Numbered from the stretch's first letter, positions 42,181 through 51,030 are shown. The stretch is 64,000 nucleotides of DNA from an uncultured Ilumatobacter sp. (GCA_937919625.1 CALFRK010000002.1:1-64000), one strand, 5' to 3'. A program made the numbers and translations. Notes: a model not told the origin generated them from the letters alone.

Positions 42181-43149
42181 ATGAGACGCCTGCGGATCGG
42201 GCTGATGATCGGTTTCCTTGTTGCCGTCTCGTCGTGCGCGTCTGGCGATCAATCGGCGACTACGTCAACGGTGACCGCTTTGTCGTCTTCGCCCACTACT
42301 CAGCCAATACCGACCACGACCAGCGAGCCGGGTGTCACGACCATCGCTTCGACCACGACCCCGCAGCCGACCATGCCGGCCGTCACGACCACGACGACAA
42401 CACCGCCGACCTCCACGACGGCGCCAAGCCTCACCGACATCAAGGTCTACTTTCTACGCGACGAGCGGCTCGTGATCGCCCACCGCCTCGTGCCTGGCCC
42501 TGCCGTTCTGCGTGGCGCGCTCACCGAGTTGCTCGTCGGCCCAACCGCTGCCGAACGGGCCGACGGACTGATTTCGATCGTGCCCGAGGGCACCAAACTG
42601 CTCGACGTCAACCTGGCCGACGGCCTGGCCACGGTCGACCTGAGTTCCGAGTTTGAAAGCGGCGGTGGATCGTTGTCGATGATGGCCCGCATCGCTCAGG
42701 TCGTGTTCACCGCGACCCAGTTTGATGCCGCCGACAGCGCGCTGTTCATGCTGGAAGGTCAGCCGATCGAGTTTCTCGGAGGTGAGGGCGTAATCCTCAA
42801 CGAGCCGCTGGCACGGATGCACGTCGACCGGACCCTTTCGGGCAGCGTCATCATCGACACACCCGCCCACGACGCCAACGTGGGCAGCACCTTTACAGTC
42901 ACCGGTGAGGGAGATGTCTTCGAGGCTCAGTTTCCGATCGAAGTCTGGGCAAACGGTGAGCAGATCGGCGGTCTCTCACCGGTGACCGCTGGGGCATGGG
43001 GAACATGGGCGAGCTTCGAGGTGACGATCACCCTCGACGCCCCGGCCGGCCCGATCGAGTTGGTCGCCTACGATCCTGGCGGGTGCGGCACGGGACCCGA
43101 TTGCCCACCGATCATCAAGACGGTTGTACCGCTCACATTCACAGGCTGA
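42181..43149 (+). CDS. GerMN-domain lipoprotein with C-terminal Gmad2-like domain
   Basis: A 322-residue exported lipoprotein. The signal peptide ends in VAVSSC (Cys19). A Thr/Pro/Ser-rich linker of about 65 residues follows. The GerMN domain (about 85-215) contains KVYFLRDERLVIAHR, LLVGPTAAERADGLISIVP and ATVDLSSEF. The last 100 residues, DTPAHDANVGSTFTVTGEGD to the end, fit the Gmad2 immunoglobulin-like domain often paired with GerMN. Despite the germination name, such proteins occur in non-sporulating actinobacteria, probably at the cell wall. The neighbouring PASTA protein makes a shared envelope role possible. Confidence 0.87.
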   Translation: MRRLRIGLMIGFLVAVSSCASGDQSATTSTVTALSSSPTTQPIPTTTSEPGVTTIASTTTPQPTMPAVTTTTTTPPTSTTAPSLTDIKVYFLRDERLVIAHRLVPGPAVLRGALTELLVGPTAAERADGLISIVPEGTKLLDVNLADGLATVDLSSEFESGGGSLSMMARIAQVVFTATQFDAADSALFMLEGQPIEFLGGEGVILNEPLARMHVDRTLSGSVIIDTPAHDANVGSTFTVTGEGDVFEAQFPIEVWANGEQIGGLSPVTAGAWGTWASFEVTITLDAPAGPIELVAYDPGGCGTGPDCPPIIKTVVPLTFTG

Positions 43150-43230
43150 CGTCGTGTCGTGTTCGGGCCGTCTCCAACGACGGGTGTGAGAGTGATGCGC
43201 TGTTACGAGTTTGGTGATCTCGACGCGTGA

Positions 43231-44283
43231 TCAGTAGCCGCCGGGCGGGTCTTCGGCCGTCAGCAGATATCTGGTTCCGACGAAGCTGGGCCCGTATCGC
43301 CCTGGTGCGAATGCAGCCGAAAGGGCAGCCTTGGCGCGCCAGCCCGTGCAGTGGCCGGGGGCAACGATACGCGGGCGAACCAGCTCGGTCAGGTCTCGCA
43401 CCGTGTCACCGATGCGCTGCTCCATCCCTGCGCCCGCTAGGTGATAACCGCCCAGCACGACGTCGATCGGGTCGTCGGGAAAAAGTGTCATCGCTCCAAG
43501 ACAGGCGTTCACGACACCTGCGTGCGAACACGCCGACAGCACCGACACGCCACGACCGCGCACCCGAGCGGCGAGGAATCGTTCGTCGAGGATAAGCGGG
43601 TCGGGCTCGCAGTTGTCGCCTCGGAAACTATGGTGCCCAACGAGACCGGTCTCGTACGTCGTGACCCTGTCGATGAGGCCGCTCCCCACGAACAGACCGC
43701 CGATCGGGTGCGGCGCGGCGCTGGTGACGATTAGGCCGCCGGCGGCCTCGATCTCGGCCAAGGTTGGCTCAGGCGGCAGCAGTGCCATTGTCCCCGAGGG
43801 CAATAGCACACCGCGCTGGTCGGGTCGGTCGGGATGGAGATCCACCACGAGGGCGGCGAGTCCGGCGGTGGCGCGGGCGGCGCTGATCGCCTCGATCGCG
43901 ACCGCCAGGCCGCCGCTGTGGTCCCAGTGCCAGTGCGACAGGAACAACACTTCGATCGCTGAGAGGTCGATGCCAAGCCGGTCGGCGTTGTCGAGCCAGA
44001 CGTCACCGTACGGTCCGACATCGAACAAAACGGTTCGAGTTTCTGTACCGCTTCGCCCCGTGACAAGCACCGAAAGCCCATGACATGCAACGCAGAGTTG
44101 ATCGAAAACACAGATGCCGGCGTGTCCTTGATATTCACGGCTCGGCACGATGCGGCCAAGCAAAGACGCCACCTCGGGCACTTGGGCGACTCCGACATCG
44201 ACGCTAGACAGCGTGTCGGTCTCGTTGTCGACCACCACCGTCAAAACCAGCTCGTCAAGGATCGGAATGTCGGCAGAATCCAT
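43231..44283 (-). CDS. Metallo-beta-lactamase-fold hydrolase
   Basis: A 350-residue MBL-fold enzyme. The metal site begins FLSHWHWDHSGGL (HxHxDH), with later ligands in SACSHAGVVN, VVLGGYHL and APGHCTGW. The long insert between the first and later motifs, and CHGLSVLV near the N-terminus, suit the branch annotated as 7,8-dihydropterin-6-yl-methyl-aminobenzene-phosphate synthase-like. Two metals are expected. ATG 44283 follows GGAAGGATC and is preferred over the track start at 44307. It is divergent from the SDR gene over about 140 bases and convergent to the GerMN lipoprotein. Confidence 0.85.
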   Translation of the reverse strand: MDSADIPILDELVLTVVVDNETDTLSSVDVGVAQVPEVASLLGRIVPSREYQGHAGICVFDQLCVACHGLSVLVTGRSGTETRTVLFDVGPYGDVWLDNADRLGIDLSAIEVLFLSHWHWDHSGGLAVAIEAISAARATAGLAALVVDLHPDRPDQRGVLLPSGTMALLPPEPTLAEIEAAGGLIVTSAAPHPIGGLFVGSGLIDRVTTYETGLVGHHSFRGDNCEPDPLILDERFLAARVRGRGVSVLSACSHAGVVNACLGAMTLFPDDPIDVVLGGYHLAGAGMEQRIGDTVRDLTELVRPRIVAPGHCTGWRAKAALSAAFAPGRYGPSFVGTRYLLTAEDPPGGY

Positions 44284-44425
44284 CGAATGATCCTTCCACA
44301 AGCTCACAAGGCACCATCGACGGCCGGCGACTATACTCGCCGCGCATACGAATTGCTACGGTGCGGACAGCCGGCGAGCGAGCAGTCGCCGGCGCAACCC
44401 GCCGAAGTAGAGGAGCAGTTGCCGT

Positions 44426-45307
44426 ATGGTCGAACTCGATGGTCGGGTAGCGATCGTGACGGGCGCCGGCCGCGGACTGGGGCGCGAACATGCGCTCTAT
44501 CTCGCCTCGCAGGGTGCCAGGGTCGTGGTGAATGACATCGGGGTCGACAATGACGGAACCGGGGGCGATCGATCGCCCGCCGCCGATGTGGTCGCCGAGA
44601 TTCGCCAAGCGGGCGGAACGGCGGTGACGAACTTCGACGACGTGTCGTCGTGGGAAGGCAGCAAGGCGATGGTCACGGCCGCGATCGTTGCCTATGGCGA
44701 CCTTGACGTGTTGGTCAACAACGCCGGCATTCTACGCGACAGCACCCTGATCAAGATGAGTGAAGACGACTTTGATGAGGTCATCAGAGTGCACCTGAAG
44801 GGTCATTTTGCTCCCACGAGATGGGCTGCCGTCCACTGGCGTGAACGGCACAAGGCCGGCGTCGTCCGGCGGCGCAACTTGGTCCACACCAGTTCGACCT
44901 CTGGCATCTACGCCAATCCGGGCCAGGCCAACTACGGACCTGCCAAGTCAGGAATCGTTACATTCAGCCAGATAGCAGCCAAAGAGCTGATCCGCTATGG
45001 CGTCGTGTCGAATTGTGTTGTGCCGGGGGCGCGTACTCGGCTCACACTTGCGTCCCCGGGTCTGACCGAGATCATGGAACCGCCGGTCGATGGCTTCGAC
45101 GAGTGGGACCCAGCCAACACCTCGCCGTTGGTTGCATACTTGGCCGGCGCGACGTGTCCGTTCAACGGTGAAACGTTTTACGCGCAAGGCGGCACCGTCC
45201 GCCAACTGAAGTCGTGGACGCTGGTCGGCGATTCGATAGAGCATCCCGTGCGTTGGCGACTCGACGAGCTCGACCAGGCGATGCGGGCGTTCGTTCAGCA
45301 GCACTGA
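44426..45307 (+). CDS. Short-chain dehydrogenase of the multifunctional-enzyme (HSD17B4-like) type
   Basis: A 293-residue SDR, likely a 3-hydroxyacyl-CoA dehydrogenase. It has VTGAGRGLGREHALYLAS, VVVNDIGVDNDGTG (an NAD-type acidic end of strand 2), NNAGILRDSTLIKMSEDD, a Ser in HTSSTSGIYANPGQ and the catalytic NYGPAKSGI. These are the marks of peroxisomal MFE-2-like SDRs used in beta-oxidation or steroid breakdown. The nearby SCP2-like protein is in keeping with lipid-substrate handling. ATG 44426 is the start. Confidence 0.88.
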   Translation: MVELDGRVAIVTGAGRGLGREHALYLASQGARVVVNDIGVDNDGTGGDRSPAADVVAEIRQAGGTAVTNFDDVSSWEGSKAMVTAAIVAYGDLDVLVNNAGILRDSTLIKMSEDDFDEVIRVHLKGHFAPTRWAAVHWRERHKAGVVRRRNLVHTSSTSGIYANPGQANYGPAKSGIVTFSQIAAKELIRYGVVSNCVVPGARTRLTLASPGLTEIMEPPVDGFDEWDPANTSPLVAYLAGATCPFNGETFYAQGGTVRQLKSWTLVGDSIEHPVRWRLDELDQAMRAFVQQH

Positions 45308-45334
45308 TACGGCCCGACTCGCGGCTACTCGGGG

Positions 45335-45739
45335 CTACTCGGTGATGGCCAGGATCTCCGCCGATACTTGTTCGGAGAACTCGTTTGCCGGCATCGACGT
45401 TTGCAGCGACATCAGCTTCATCATGTCGCCCTGAACCTTGATCTTTCCGGCCATGAACGACTGCATCGCGATGGTCGGATCCTGGTCGACCATCATCGCC
45501 TTGGCGGTGGCGTAGTCGGTCGTCAAAACGGCATCTGGCTCTTCGAGTTGGCCGAGTTCGAGGTGGAACTCGCCGTCGCTGGTGTCGATGTAGGCGTTGA
45601 TCGTTCCTTCGCCGAACGGCACTTCTGTGATGACCTGATTGATACGCACCGACACGTTGATCTCAGGGAGTTGGTCGTGATAGCGCCCACGAATCTCGTG
45701 AGCGGCGGCCATCCATTCCTCGGACAAGAACACGTGCAT
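45335..45739 (-). CDS. SCP2 sterol-binding-domain protein
   Basis: A 134-residue single-domain protein. GTINAYIDTSDGEFHLELGQ, DAVLTTDYATAKAMMVDQDP, and IAMQSFMAGKIKVQGDMMKLM are the typical SCP2 strand-helix pattern. The fold binds acyl-CoA or sterol-like lipids. It is convergent to the HSD17B4-like SDR (27 bases apart). MFE-2 enzymes of eukaryotes fuse these two domain types, so the pair may act on the same lipid class. Confidence 0.85.
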   Translation of the reverse strand: MHVFLSEEWMAAAHEIRGRYHDQLPEINVSVRINQVITEVPFGEGTINAYIDTSDGEFHLELGQLEEPDAVLTTDYATAKAMMVDQDPTIAMQSFMAGKIKVQGDMMKLMSLQTSMPANEFSEQVSAEILAITE

Positions 45740-45781
45740 GGCCCGGACTGTACCGGTTTGCGGCGGGTGGCGGTGAGTACG

Positions 45782-46894
45782 TCAGGCCGACAGGAACATG
45801 CGAGCCGTGGTGATCGAGTCGAGGAATTCGGTGTCGATCTCGAACCCGAGCCCGGGAGCGGTCGGCACGGCGACGTGTCCGGCCTCGACGACAATCGGGT
45901 CGGTCACGATGTCGCGGGCGTAGAAACGGCTCGATGCGCTGATATCACCGGGAAGGGTGAACCCCGGCAGCGCCGCCAGCGCCGCATTGGCTGCTCGACC
46001 GATGCCCGTCTCGACCATTCCGCCACACCACACTGGGATGCCGCGGTCGACGCACAGGTCGTGGATGCGGCGTGCCTCGAGGTAGCCACCGACCCGGCCA
46101 TGTTTGATATTGATGATCTCGGCGGCCCCGAGCTCGATCGCGTCGGCGGCGGTCTGCAGCGAAACGATCGATTCGTCGAGGCAGACCGGCGTGTTGGAAG
46201 CGGCGGCGAGCTGGGCATGCCCCAGGATGTCTTCCTCGTCCAGCGGTTGCTCGATCAGCAGTAGGTCGAATTCGTCGAGTCGACAGAGGTACTCGATGTC
46301 GGACCGGCCGTAGGCGGTGTTGGCATCGACCTGCAAGCCCATCTCTTGGCCGATCAACTCACGCACAAGGCGCACTGGTTCGAGGTCCCAACCCGGCTCG
46401 ATCTTGAGCTTGATGCGGGCATATCCATCATCGACATATGCCTGCACCTGGGCTAGCAGTTGGTCCAGCGAATCGAAGATGCCGACGCTGACTCCGCTTG
46501 GCACGCGGTCGCGGTCGCCACCGAAATAGGCGTGAAGGTTGGTGCCCTCGGCACGCAGCTGTGCATCGAGCACGGCCATCTCCAGCGCCGCCTTCGACAT
46601 CGGATGTCCGGAGAACCGTCGCAGCCGGTGTGCAACATCGGCGGCCTCGAGTTGGGTGCCGCCGGCGGTCAGCGCCGGCCAAAAGTGTTCGGTGATCGCG
46701 AGTTCGGCACCGTTCACGAACTCGGCCGAGTAGGCCGGCTCGCTCATGGCGACACATTCGCCCCACCCGGTGCCCTGGTCAGTTGTGACGTGCAGCAGCA
46801 AGATGTCGCGGCGTGACTCGACGCCGAAGCTGGTGCGGAACGGCGTGACGAGGTCGATCGCGATCCGGCGGAGTTCGAGCTGTTGGAGCAGCAT
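45782..46894 (-). CDS. Enolase-superfamily o-succinylbenzoate synthase / N-succinylamino acid racemase
   Basis: A 370-residue muconate-lactonizing-subgroup enzyme. The catalytic KxK is in ARIKLKIEPGWD. Metal ligands are QVDANTAYG, LIEQPLDEED and CLDESIVSL, and the second-strand lysine is in INIKHGRVGGY. The family makes o-succinylbenzoate for menaquinone, racemises N-succinylamino acids, or both. A GNAT gene lies immediately upstream on the same strand and no other men gene is in the window, which favours the racemase role. ATG 46894 (MLLQQLELRRIAI) is the start. Confidence 0.88.
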   Translation of the reverse strand: MLLQQLELRRIAIDLVTPFRTSFGVESRRDILLLHVTTDQGTGWGECVAMSEPAYSAEFVNGAELAITEHFWPALTAGGTQLEAADVAHRLRRFSGHPMSKAALEMAVLDAQLRAEGTNLHAYFGGDRDRVPSGVSVGIFDSLDQLLAQVQAYVDDGYARIKLKIEPGWDLEPVRLVRELIGQEMGLQVDANTAYGRSDIEYLCRLDEFDLLLIEQPLDEEDILGHAQLAAASNTPVCLDESIVSLQTAADAIELGAAEIINIKHGRVGGYLEARRIHDLCVDRGIPVWCGGMVETGIGRAANAALAALPGFTLPGDISASSRFYARDIVTDPIVVEAGHVAVPTAPGLGFEIDTEFLDSITTARMFLSA

Positions 46895-46921
46895 GCAGCA
46901 ATCCTTCAATTAGGGGTCCGG

Positions 46922-47632
46922 TCAGGCAGGGGTATCGATGATGTAGGCGCCCTCGCGGGTGAAGGCCGTGACTGTGCCACCGGCGTCGAACAACTCGGTG
47001 AACTGGCGGCGCACGTCGTGTCGCCACGCGATTGCTGAATTCGAGTCGGTGCGGCGCAGCACCACAATGTCGTCCGGAGTTTCAATCAGGTGGCGCGTCG
47101 CCGAGGCGAGCGGTGCCGGTCGTGGTTCTGATTCGTCGGTCGACCAGGCGACGACCAGACGATCGGATTCGTCTTGGGCATTGATCGAATCGGTCATCTC
47201 GCCGTAGAAATCGACGAGGTAGTCGGCGATGTCAGCCTTCAACACCTCGATGTTGAACCAGGCGTTGCGGCGCACGAGCGGGTCGAAGGTCCAGGTGATC
47301 CATGGGATTCCACGCTCGGCGGCCCACTCGCGTTGGTGATTCTTCATCGAGCGGCCGACGCCGCTGTGCTGGACGCCCGGAAGGATGCCGGTGACATGGC
47401 TGTGGAGAGCCTCATCGCCGTGATGGCGGGCCAGAAACCCGAACGATGCGCCGACGATATTGCCTGAATCAAAGGCGCCGGCCACATAGCCGCCGGAGTG
47501 CGAAATTGCTCGCAATAGCTCGACGCCAACGATCGGGGTCACCGACCCCCACACCTGTTGGAAGACGTTCACGATCGTGGCCATCTCGCCCGCCGTGTTT
47601 AGTGTTCGAATCTCAAGATTCGCTTCACCCAT
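46922..47632 (-). CDS. GNAT-family acyltransferase (COG3375-like)
   Basis: A 236-residue protein. An acetyltransferase-like N-terminal half (GEMATIVNVFQQVWG, YVAGAFDSGNIVGASFGF, GVQHSGVGRSMKNHQREWA with the acyl-CoA-binding pattern) is followed by PWITWTFDPLVRRNAWFNI and a C-terminal extension. This matches the predicted GNAT group that neighbours N-succinylamino acid racemases. There it acts as a succinyl-CoA:D-amino acid N-succinyltransferase. It is upstream of, and 27 bases from, the racemase-like gene. ATG 47632 (MGEANLEIRT) is preferred over 47662. Confidence 0.8.
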   Translation of the reverse strand: MGEANLEIRTLNTAGEMATIVNVFQQVWGSVTPIVGVELLRAISHSGGYVAGAFDSGNIVGASFGFLARHHGDEALHSHVTGILPGVQHSGVGRSMKNHQREWAAERGIPWITWTFDPLVRRNAWFNIEVLKADIADYLVDFYGEMTDSINAQDESDRLVVAWSTDESEPRPAPLASATRHLIETPDDIVVLRRTDSNSAIAWRHDVRRQFTELFDAGGTVTAFTREGAYIIDTPA

Positions 47633-47756
47633 GCCTGGACGGTACCCGGCCGGTGCCCGCAATATCCCTGGCTGGCGGCCAACGCGACGTTCGACAGGTT
47701 GACGAGTCGTTCAATCGGGTGGGTCCTGCCGCTGACAGCGATAGGTATGAGCTTCT

Positions 47757-49322
47757 ATGGCGCACGTCCTGGTCACCGAAGCTATTGCCGAAGGCGGTCT
47801 CGACCGCCTTCGCTCCGCAGGGCACACCGTCGATGTGCGGCTCGGACTCTCGCCCACCGAGTTGCTGGCTGTGATTGCAGGTGCCAATGCCCTGATCATC
47901 CGCTCGGCGACACACGTCGACGCCGAACTCTTGCATGCCGGGGTCGATCTCGTTGTGGTTGGCCGGGCCGGAATCGGGCTCGACAATGTTGATGTAGCGG
48001 CCGCCACTACCCGGGGTGTAATGGTGGTCAATGCTCCGCAGTCGAACATCATCTCGGCCGCCGAACACACCATGGCTCTGCTGCTGGCTCAGGCCCGCAA
48101 CGTCCCCCAGGCTCACGCCGCCCTCAAGCAGGGCCGCTGGGAACGAAGCGACTGGGAGGGTGTCGAACTCGCCGACAAGACGCTGGGCATAGTAGGGCTC
48201 GGCCGAATCGGCAAGCTCGTGGCCGATCGCGCCAAGGCCTTCCAGATGCGCCTAGTTGCTTACGACCCCTTCGTTTCGGCTGACCGTGCGAAACAGATGG
48301 GGGTCGAGCTGATGCCGCTCGATCAGGTCGTCGCCGAATCCGACTTCCTCACGATCCATCTGCCCAAGACCAAGCAAACCACCGGGTTGATCAACCGTGA
48401 CCTGCTGCTCAAAGCCAAGTCGAATCTGCGCGTCGTCAATGTCGCGCGGGGCGGCATCGTGTCCGAGGCCGACTTGGCCGAGTGCATCCGCGACGGCGTC
48501 ATTGCCGGGGCGGCGCTCGACGTGTTCGATGTCGAGCCGACCACCGAGTCGCCGCTGTTCGAGTTGCCGTCGGTCGTCGTGACCCCGCACCTCGGGGCCT
48601 CAACACGTGAGGCACAGGACAAGGCTGGCGAGGCGATCGCCGACATGGTGCAGCTCGCCCTCGATGGTGATTTTGTGCCGTGGGCAGTCAACGTCGACGC
48701 AGCCGAGGCGAACGAGACGATCCGTCCTTTTCTGCCGTTGGCCGAAACGCTCGGACGGCTGTACGGCTCGTTGCACGGCAGCGCCCCCGACTCGTTCGAG
48801 ATGTGCTGCGAGGGTGACATCGCCCAGTACGACACCAGGATCCTCGGGCTGGCCGTGTTGAAGGGCTTCTTCAGCAGGATCAGCGAAGATCCCGTCAGCT
48901 ACGTGAACGCACCGTCGATGGCGAAGGAAGCGGGCATCACGATGCGCGAGACCAACTGCATCAACACCGACGAGTACGTCAATCTGATCTCACTGCGGTG
49001 TGACGACCACAGCATCTCGGGCACGCTCGCCGGGCGCCGTCGCGAACAGCGCATCGTCGAAGTTGACAATCACGGCTTTGACGTGCCGCCTACCGAACAC
49101 ATGCTGGTGATCTCCAACGACGACCGTCCCGGCGTGATCGGCACCGTCGGCGTGTTGCTCGGCGATGCCGGTATCAACATCGCCGACATGGATGTGGGTC
49201 GCGTCGCCTCCCAGGGCACTGCCGTGATGCTGTTGGCCGTCACGGCCGAGGTGCCCAACGAGGTCATCGAGGCGCTTCGCTCCGCCCCCGGTGTGCTCAG
49301 CGTCAAGGTCCTCCACAGCTAG
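47757..49322 (+). CDS. serA: D-3-phosphoglycerate dehydrogenase
   Basis: A 521-residue type I PGDH that oxidises 3-phosphoglycerate, the first step of serine synthesis. The NAD-binding motif is GLGRIGKLVADR. Catalytic residues lie in VNVARGGIVSE (Arg), FDVEPTTESPLF (Glu) and TPHLGASTREAQ (His). The C-terminal part holds the ASB insertion domain (about 320-450) and an ACT domain (NDDRPGVIGTVGVLLGDAG), as in mycobacteria, and allows serine feedback control. ATG 47757 is the start. A perfect palindromic repeat begins two bases after the stop. Confidence 0.96.
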   Translation: MAHVLVTEAIAEGGLDRLRSAGHTVDVRLGLSPTELLAVIAGANALIIRSATHVDAELLHAGVDLVVVGRAGIGLDNVDVAAATTRGVMVVNAPQSNIISAAEHTMALLLAQARNVPQAHAALKQGRWERSDWEGVELADKTLGIVGLGRIGKLVADRAKAFQMRLVAYDPFVSADRAKQMGVELMPLDQVVAESDFLTIHLPKTKQTTGLINRDLLLKAKSNLRVVNVARGGIVSEADLAECIRDGVIAGAALDVFDVEPTTESPLFELPSVVVTPHLGASTREAQDKAGEAIADMVQLALDGDFVPWAVNVDAAEANETIRPFLPLAETLGRLYGSLHGSAPDSFEMCCEGDIAQYDTRILGLAVLKGFFSRISEDPVSYVNAPSMAKEAGITMRETNCINTDEYVNLISLRCDDHSISGTLAGRRREQRIVEVDNHGFDVPPTEHMLVISNDDRPGVIGTVGVLLGDAGINIADMDVGRVASQGTAVMLLAVTAEVPNEVIEALRSAPGVLSVKVLHS

Positions 49323-49324
49323 CC

Positions 49325-49355
49325 GTTACCGCAGGTGCCAGGCACCTTTAGTAAC
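49325..49355. repeat. Palindromic repeat family 2, copy 2 (31 bp)
   Basis: GTTAC, three bases, AGGTGCC, A, GGCACCT, three bases, GTAAC: a near-perfect 31-base palindrome two bases after the serA stop and six bases before the stop of the convergent ICL/PEPM-family gene. The hairpin could end transcription from both sides. Copies at 29505 and 56894 share both arms. Confidence 0.8.
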
Positions 49356-49360
49356 GCCTG

Positions 49361-50164
49361 CTACTGCAGGGTTGCTCGGTCGCTGGGTTGCAGGCGAGTG
49401 GAGAGGTAGGTGCTCGTGCCCGACTCGAGCAGTTCGCGGGCACCCACCATCAGCGCTCCGTATGCGGTGCTGGCGAGCGATCCGCCGGTCGAGACCCGCC
49501 GCCCGCCCGCTTCGCCGATCTCTGGCACCGACGGCCCTCCCGGCCACGCCAGCACGTTGACCGGCGCTGCAACGGCATCTACCACGGTGCGGATCTGCTC
49601 GGTCGTGGAGAGACCCGGGGCGTACACGCAGTCGGCCCCGGCGTCGCGATACGCAATTAGGCGGGCGATCGTGTCGTCGAGATCTGACACGCCATGGAGG
49701 AGATTCTCGGCGCGGGCCGTGAGCAGCATCCGTTCGCCGCTGACGTCGGCGGCGCTCGACGCTGCGGCCACACGTTCGGTTGCGACCTCGATCGGGTCGA
49801 TGATTCCGGCAGGCCCGTTCCAGTCCTCGATCGAGCAGCCGGCGGCACCAGCCTCGTGCAGCAAGCCGACCGTCTCGGCCACGCCCTCGAGGTCCTCAGC
49901 GAAGCAACGTTCGCTATCGACGTTCAACGGAAGGTCGGTCGCCGCCGCCAGTTGCCGGACGTGTTCGACGAGCTCGTCAAGGGTCATGCCGTAGTCGTCG
50001 CGCCCTCGCGACCAGGCGAAGCCGGCGCTGGTGGTGGCGAGTGCTTCGAAGCCGGCGCCGGCCAGCAGCTTCGCCGATCCGACATCCCACGGATTCGGCA
50101 TCACGAACACCTGCTGGCGGGCGTGCAACTCGAAGAATCGGGTGCGGCGTTCCGGTGGCGTCAT
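49361..50164 (-). CDS. Isocitrate lyase / phosphoenolpyruvate mutase family protein
   Basis: A 267-residue TIM barrel. LHARQQVFVMPNPWDVGSAK and LATTSAGFAWSRGRDD are the family N-terminal strands. NVDSERCFAE and CSIEDWNG carry the metal-binding acids, and VYAPGLSTTEQI follows. It is a carbon-carbon or phosphorus-carbon lyase acting on a 2-oxo or carboxylate compound, such as carboxyphosphonoenolpyruvate-like or 2-methylisocitrate-like substrates. It lacks the long form and the KKCGH motif of true isocitrate lyase. ATG 50164 (MTPPERRTRF) is chosen; the longer ORF-track N-terminus is translated from a repeat. Confidence 0.87.
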   Translation of the reverse strand: MTPPERRTRFFELHARQQVFVMPNPWDVGSAKLLAGAGFEALATTSAGFAWSRGRDDYGMTLDELVEHVRQLAAATDLPLNVDSERCFAEDLEGVAETVGLLHEAGAAGCSIEDWNGPAGIIDPIEVATERVAAASSAADVSGERMLLTARAENLLHGVSDLDDTIARLIAYRDAGADCVYAPGLSTTEQIRTVVDAVAAPVNVLAWPGGPSVPEIGEAGGRRVSTGGSLASTAYGALMVGARELLESGTSTYLSTRLQPSDRATLQ

Positions 50165-50182
50165 CCGCTCATCCTGCCACCA

Positions 50183-50213
50183 GTTGGGAGATGTGCCAGG
50201 CACAACTCCCAAC
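50183..50213. repeat. Interspersed repeat family 1, copy C (31-bp core palindrome only)
   Basis: GTTGGGAGATGTGCC, A, GGCACAACTCCCAAC: 15-base arms with one mismatch. The ends are those of copies A and B, without the interior of about 70-90 bases. It lies between the pyrF stop and the start of the PEPM-family gene, where it could attenuate read-through. It has the same length, core (GTGCCAGGCAC) and outer GTT/AAC as the family 2 palindrome at 49325. Confidence 0.8.
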
Positions 50214-50217
50214 TCGG

Positions 50218-51030
50218 TCACCAGCCGGGCGGGAGGCTGGCGAGTCGTGCTTCAAGGGCAGCTTGGCGGGCAGCTTCGGCAAAGTCGTTGCCGGTGCTGG
50301 CATAGATGATCGCTCGTGACGAACTGATCATCAGGCCGCGCCCATCGGCGGTGGTGCCGGCGCTGACAGCGGCTTGCGGGTCGCCACCTTGAGCGCCGAT
50401 CCCGGGAACCAGAATTGGGAGGTCACCGACTGTCGCCCGCACAGCCCGCAGCTCGTCGGGGAAGGTCGCTCCGACCACCAGCCCACATTCACCGTGCTGC
50501 GACCACTTGCCGGCGACCATTTCGGCCACTCGGATGTAGAGCGGTTGGCCGCCGGTGTCGAGCGACTGCAGATCGTTGCCGCCAGGGTTGCTGGTTCGAC
50601 ACAGGGCGATCACGCCGCCGCCGTGAGCGAAGAACGGCGCCACCGAGTCGCCACCGAGATATGGATTGACGGTGACGGCGTGGGCGCCGTAACGGCCAAA
50701 CGCTTCTCTGGCGTAGTGTTCGGCGGTCGACCCGATGTCGCCACGTTTTGCGTCGAGGATCAGCGTGATGTCGGGGTAGGTGTCGAGGATGTAGTTGCAC
50801 AACCGCTCGAGTGCGGCTTCTTCTCGTTGCGAGGCGAAGTAGGCGATCTGGGGCTTGAAGGCACACACCAGATCGGCGGTGGCGTCGACGATCTCCTTAC
50901 AGAACCGGTAGACCGCGTCGTGGCCGGTGCCGAACGCCTTGGGAAAGCGCTCTAGGTCGGGATCCAGACCGACACACAACAATGAGTTGGCGGTCGTCCA
51001 GGATCTGCTCAGTTGATCGTGAAAGCCCAC
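50218..51030 (-). CDS. pyrF: Orotidine 5'-phosphate decarboxylase, type 2
   Basis: A 270-residue enzyme that converts OMP to UMP in pyrimidine synthesis. The catalytic segment is [17 protein letters not shown] (the Asp-Lys-Asp network), as in the long, actinobacterial Pyr[14 protein letters not shown] at the N-terminus, [10 protein letters not shown] and [12 protein letters not shown] are further conserved parts. It starts GTG 51030. The usual carAB/pyrB/pyrC neighbours are absent here. It lies upstream of the PEPM-family gene, with a palindromic repeat between them. Confidence 0.95.
   Translation of the reverse strand: MGFHDQLSRSWTTANSLLCVGLDPDLERFPKAFGTGHDAVYRFCKEIVDATADLVCAFKPQIAYFASQREEAALERLCNYILDTYPDITLILDAKRGDIGSTAEHYAREAFGRYGAHAVTVNPYLGGDSVAPFFAHGGGVIALCRTSNPGGNDLQSLDTGGQPLYIRVAEMVAGKWSQHGECGLVVGATFPDELRAVRATVGDLPILVPGIGAQGGDPQAAVSAGTTADGRGLMISSSRAIIYASTGNDFAEAARQAALEARLASLPPGW

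Noticed and set aside
41965-42252. 95-codon minus-strand ORF before the GerMN gene
   Set aside because: Overlaps the start of the lipoprotein gene and its Shine-Dalgarno; no domain or coding-like third positions.
50183-50213. CRISPR repeat
   Set aside because: The palindromes are of similar size to CRISPR repeats, but they occur singly at distant sites without spacers or cas genes.
50165-50221. Longer N-terminus for the PEPM-family protein
   Set aside because: Those codons come from the family 1 palindromic repeat between pyrF and this gene.
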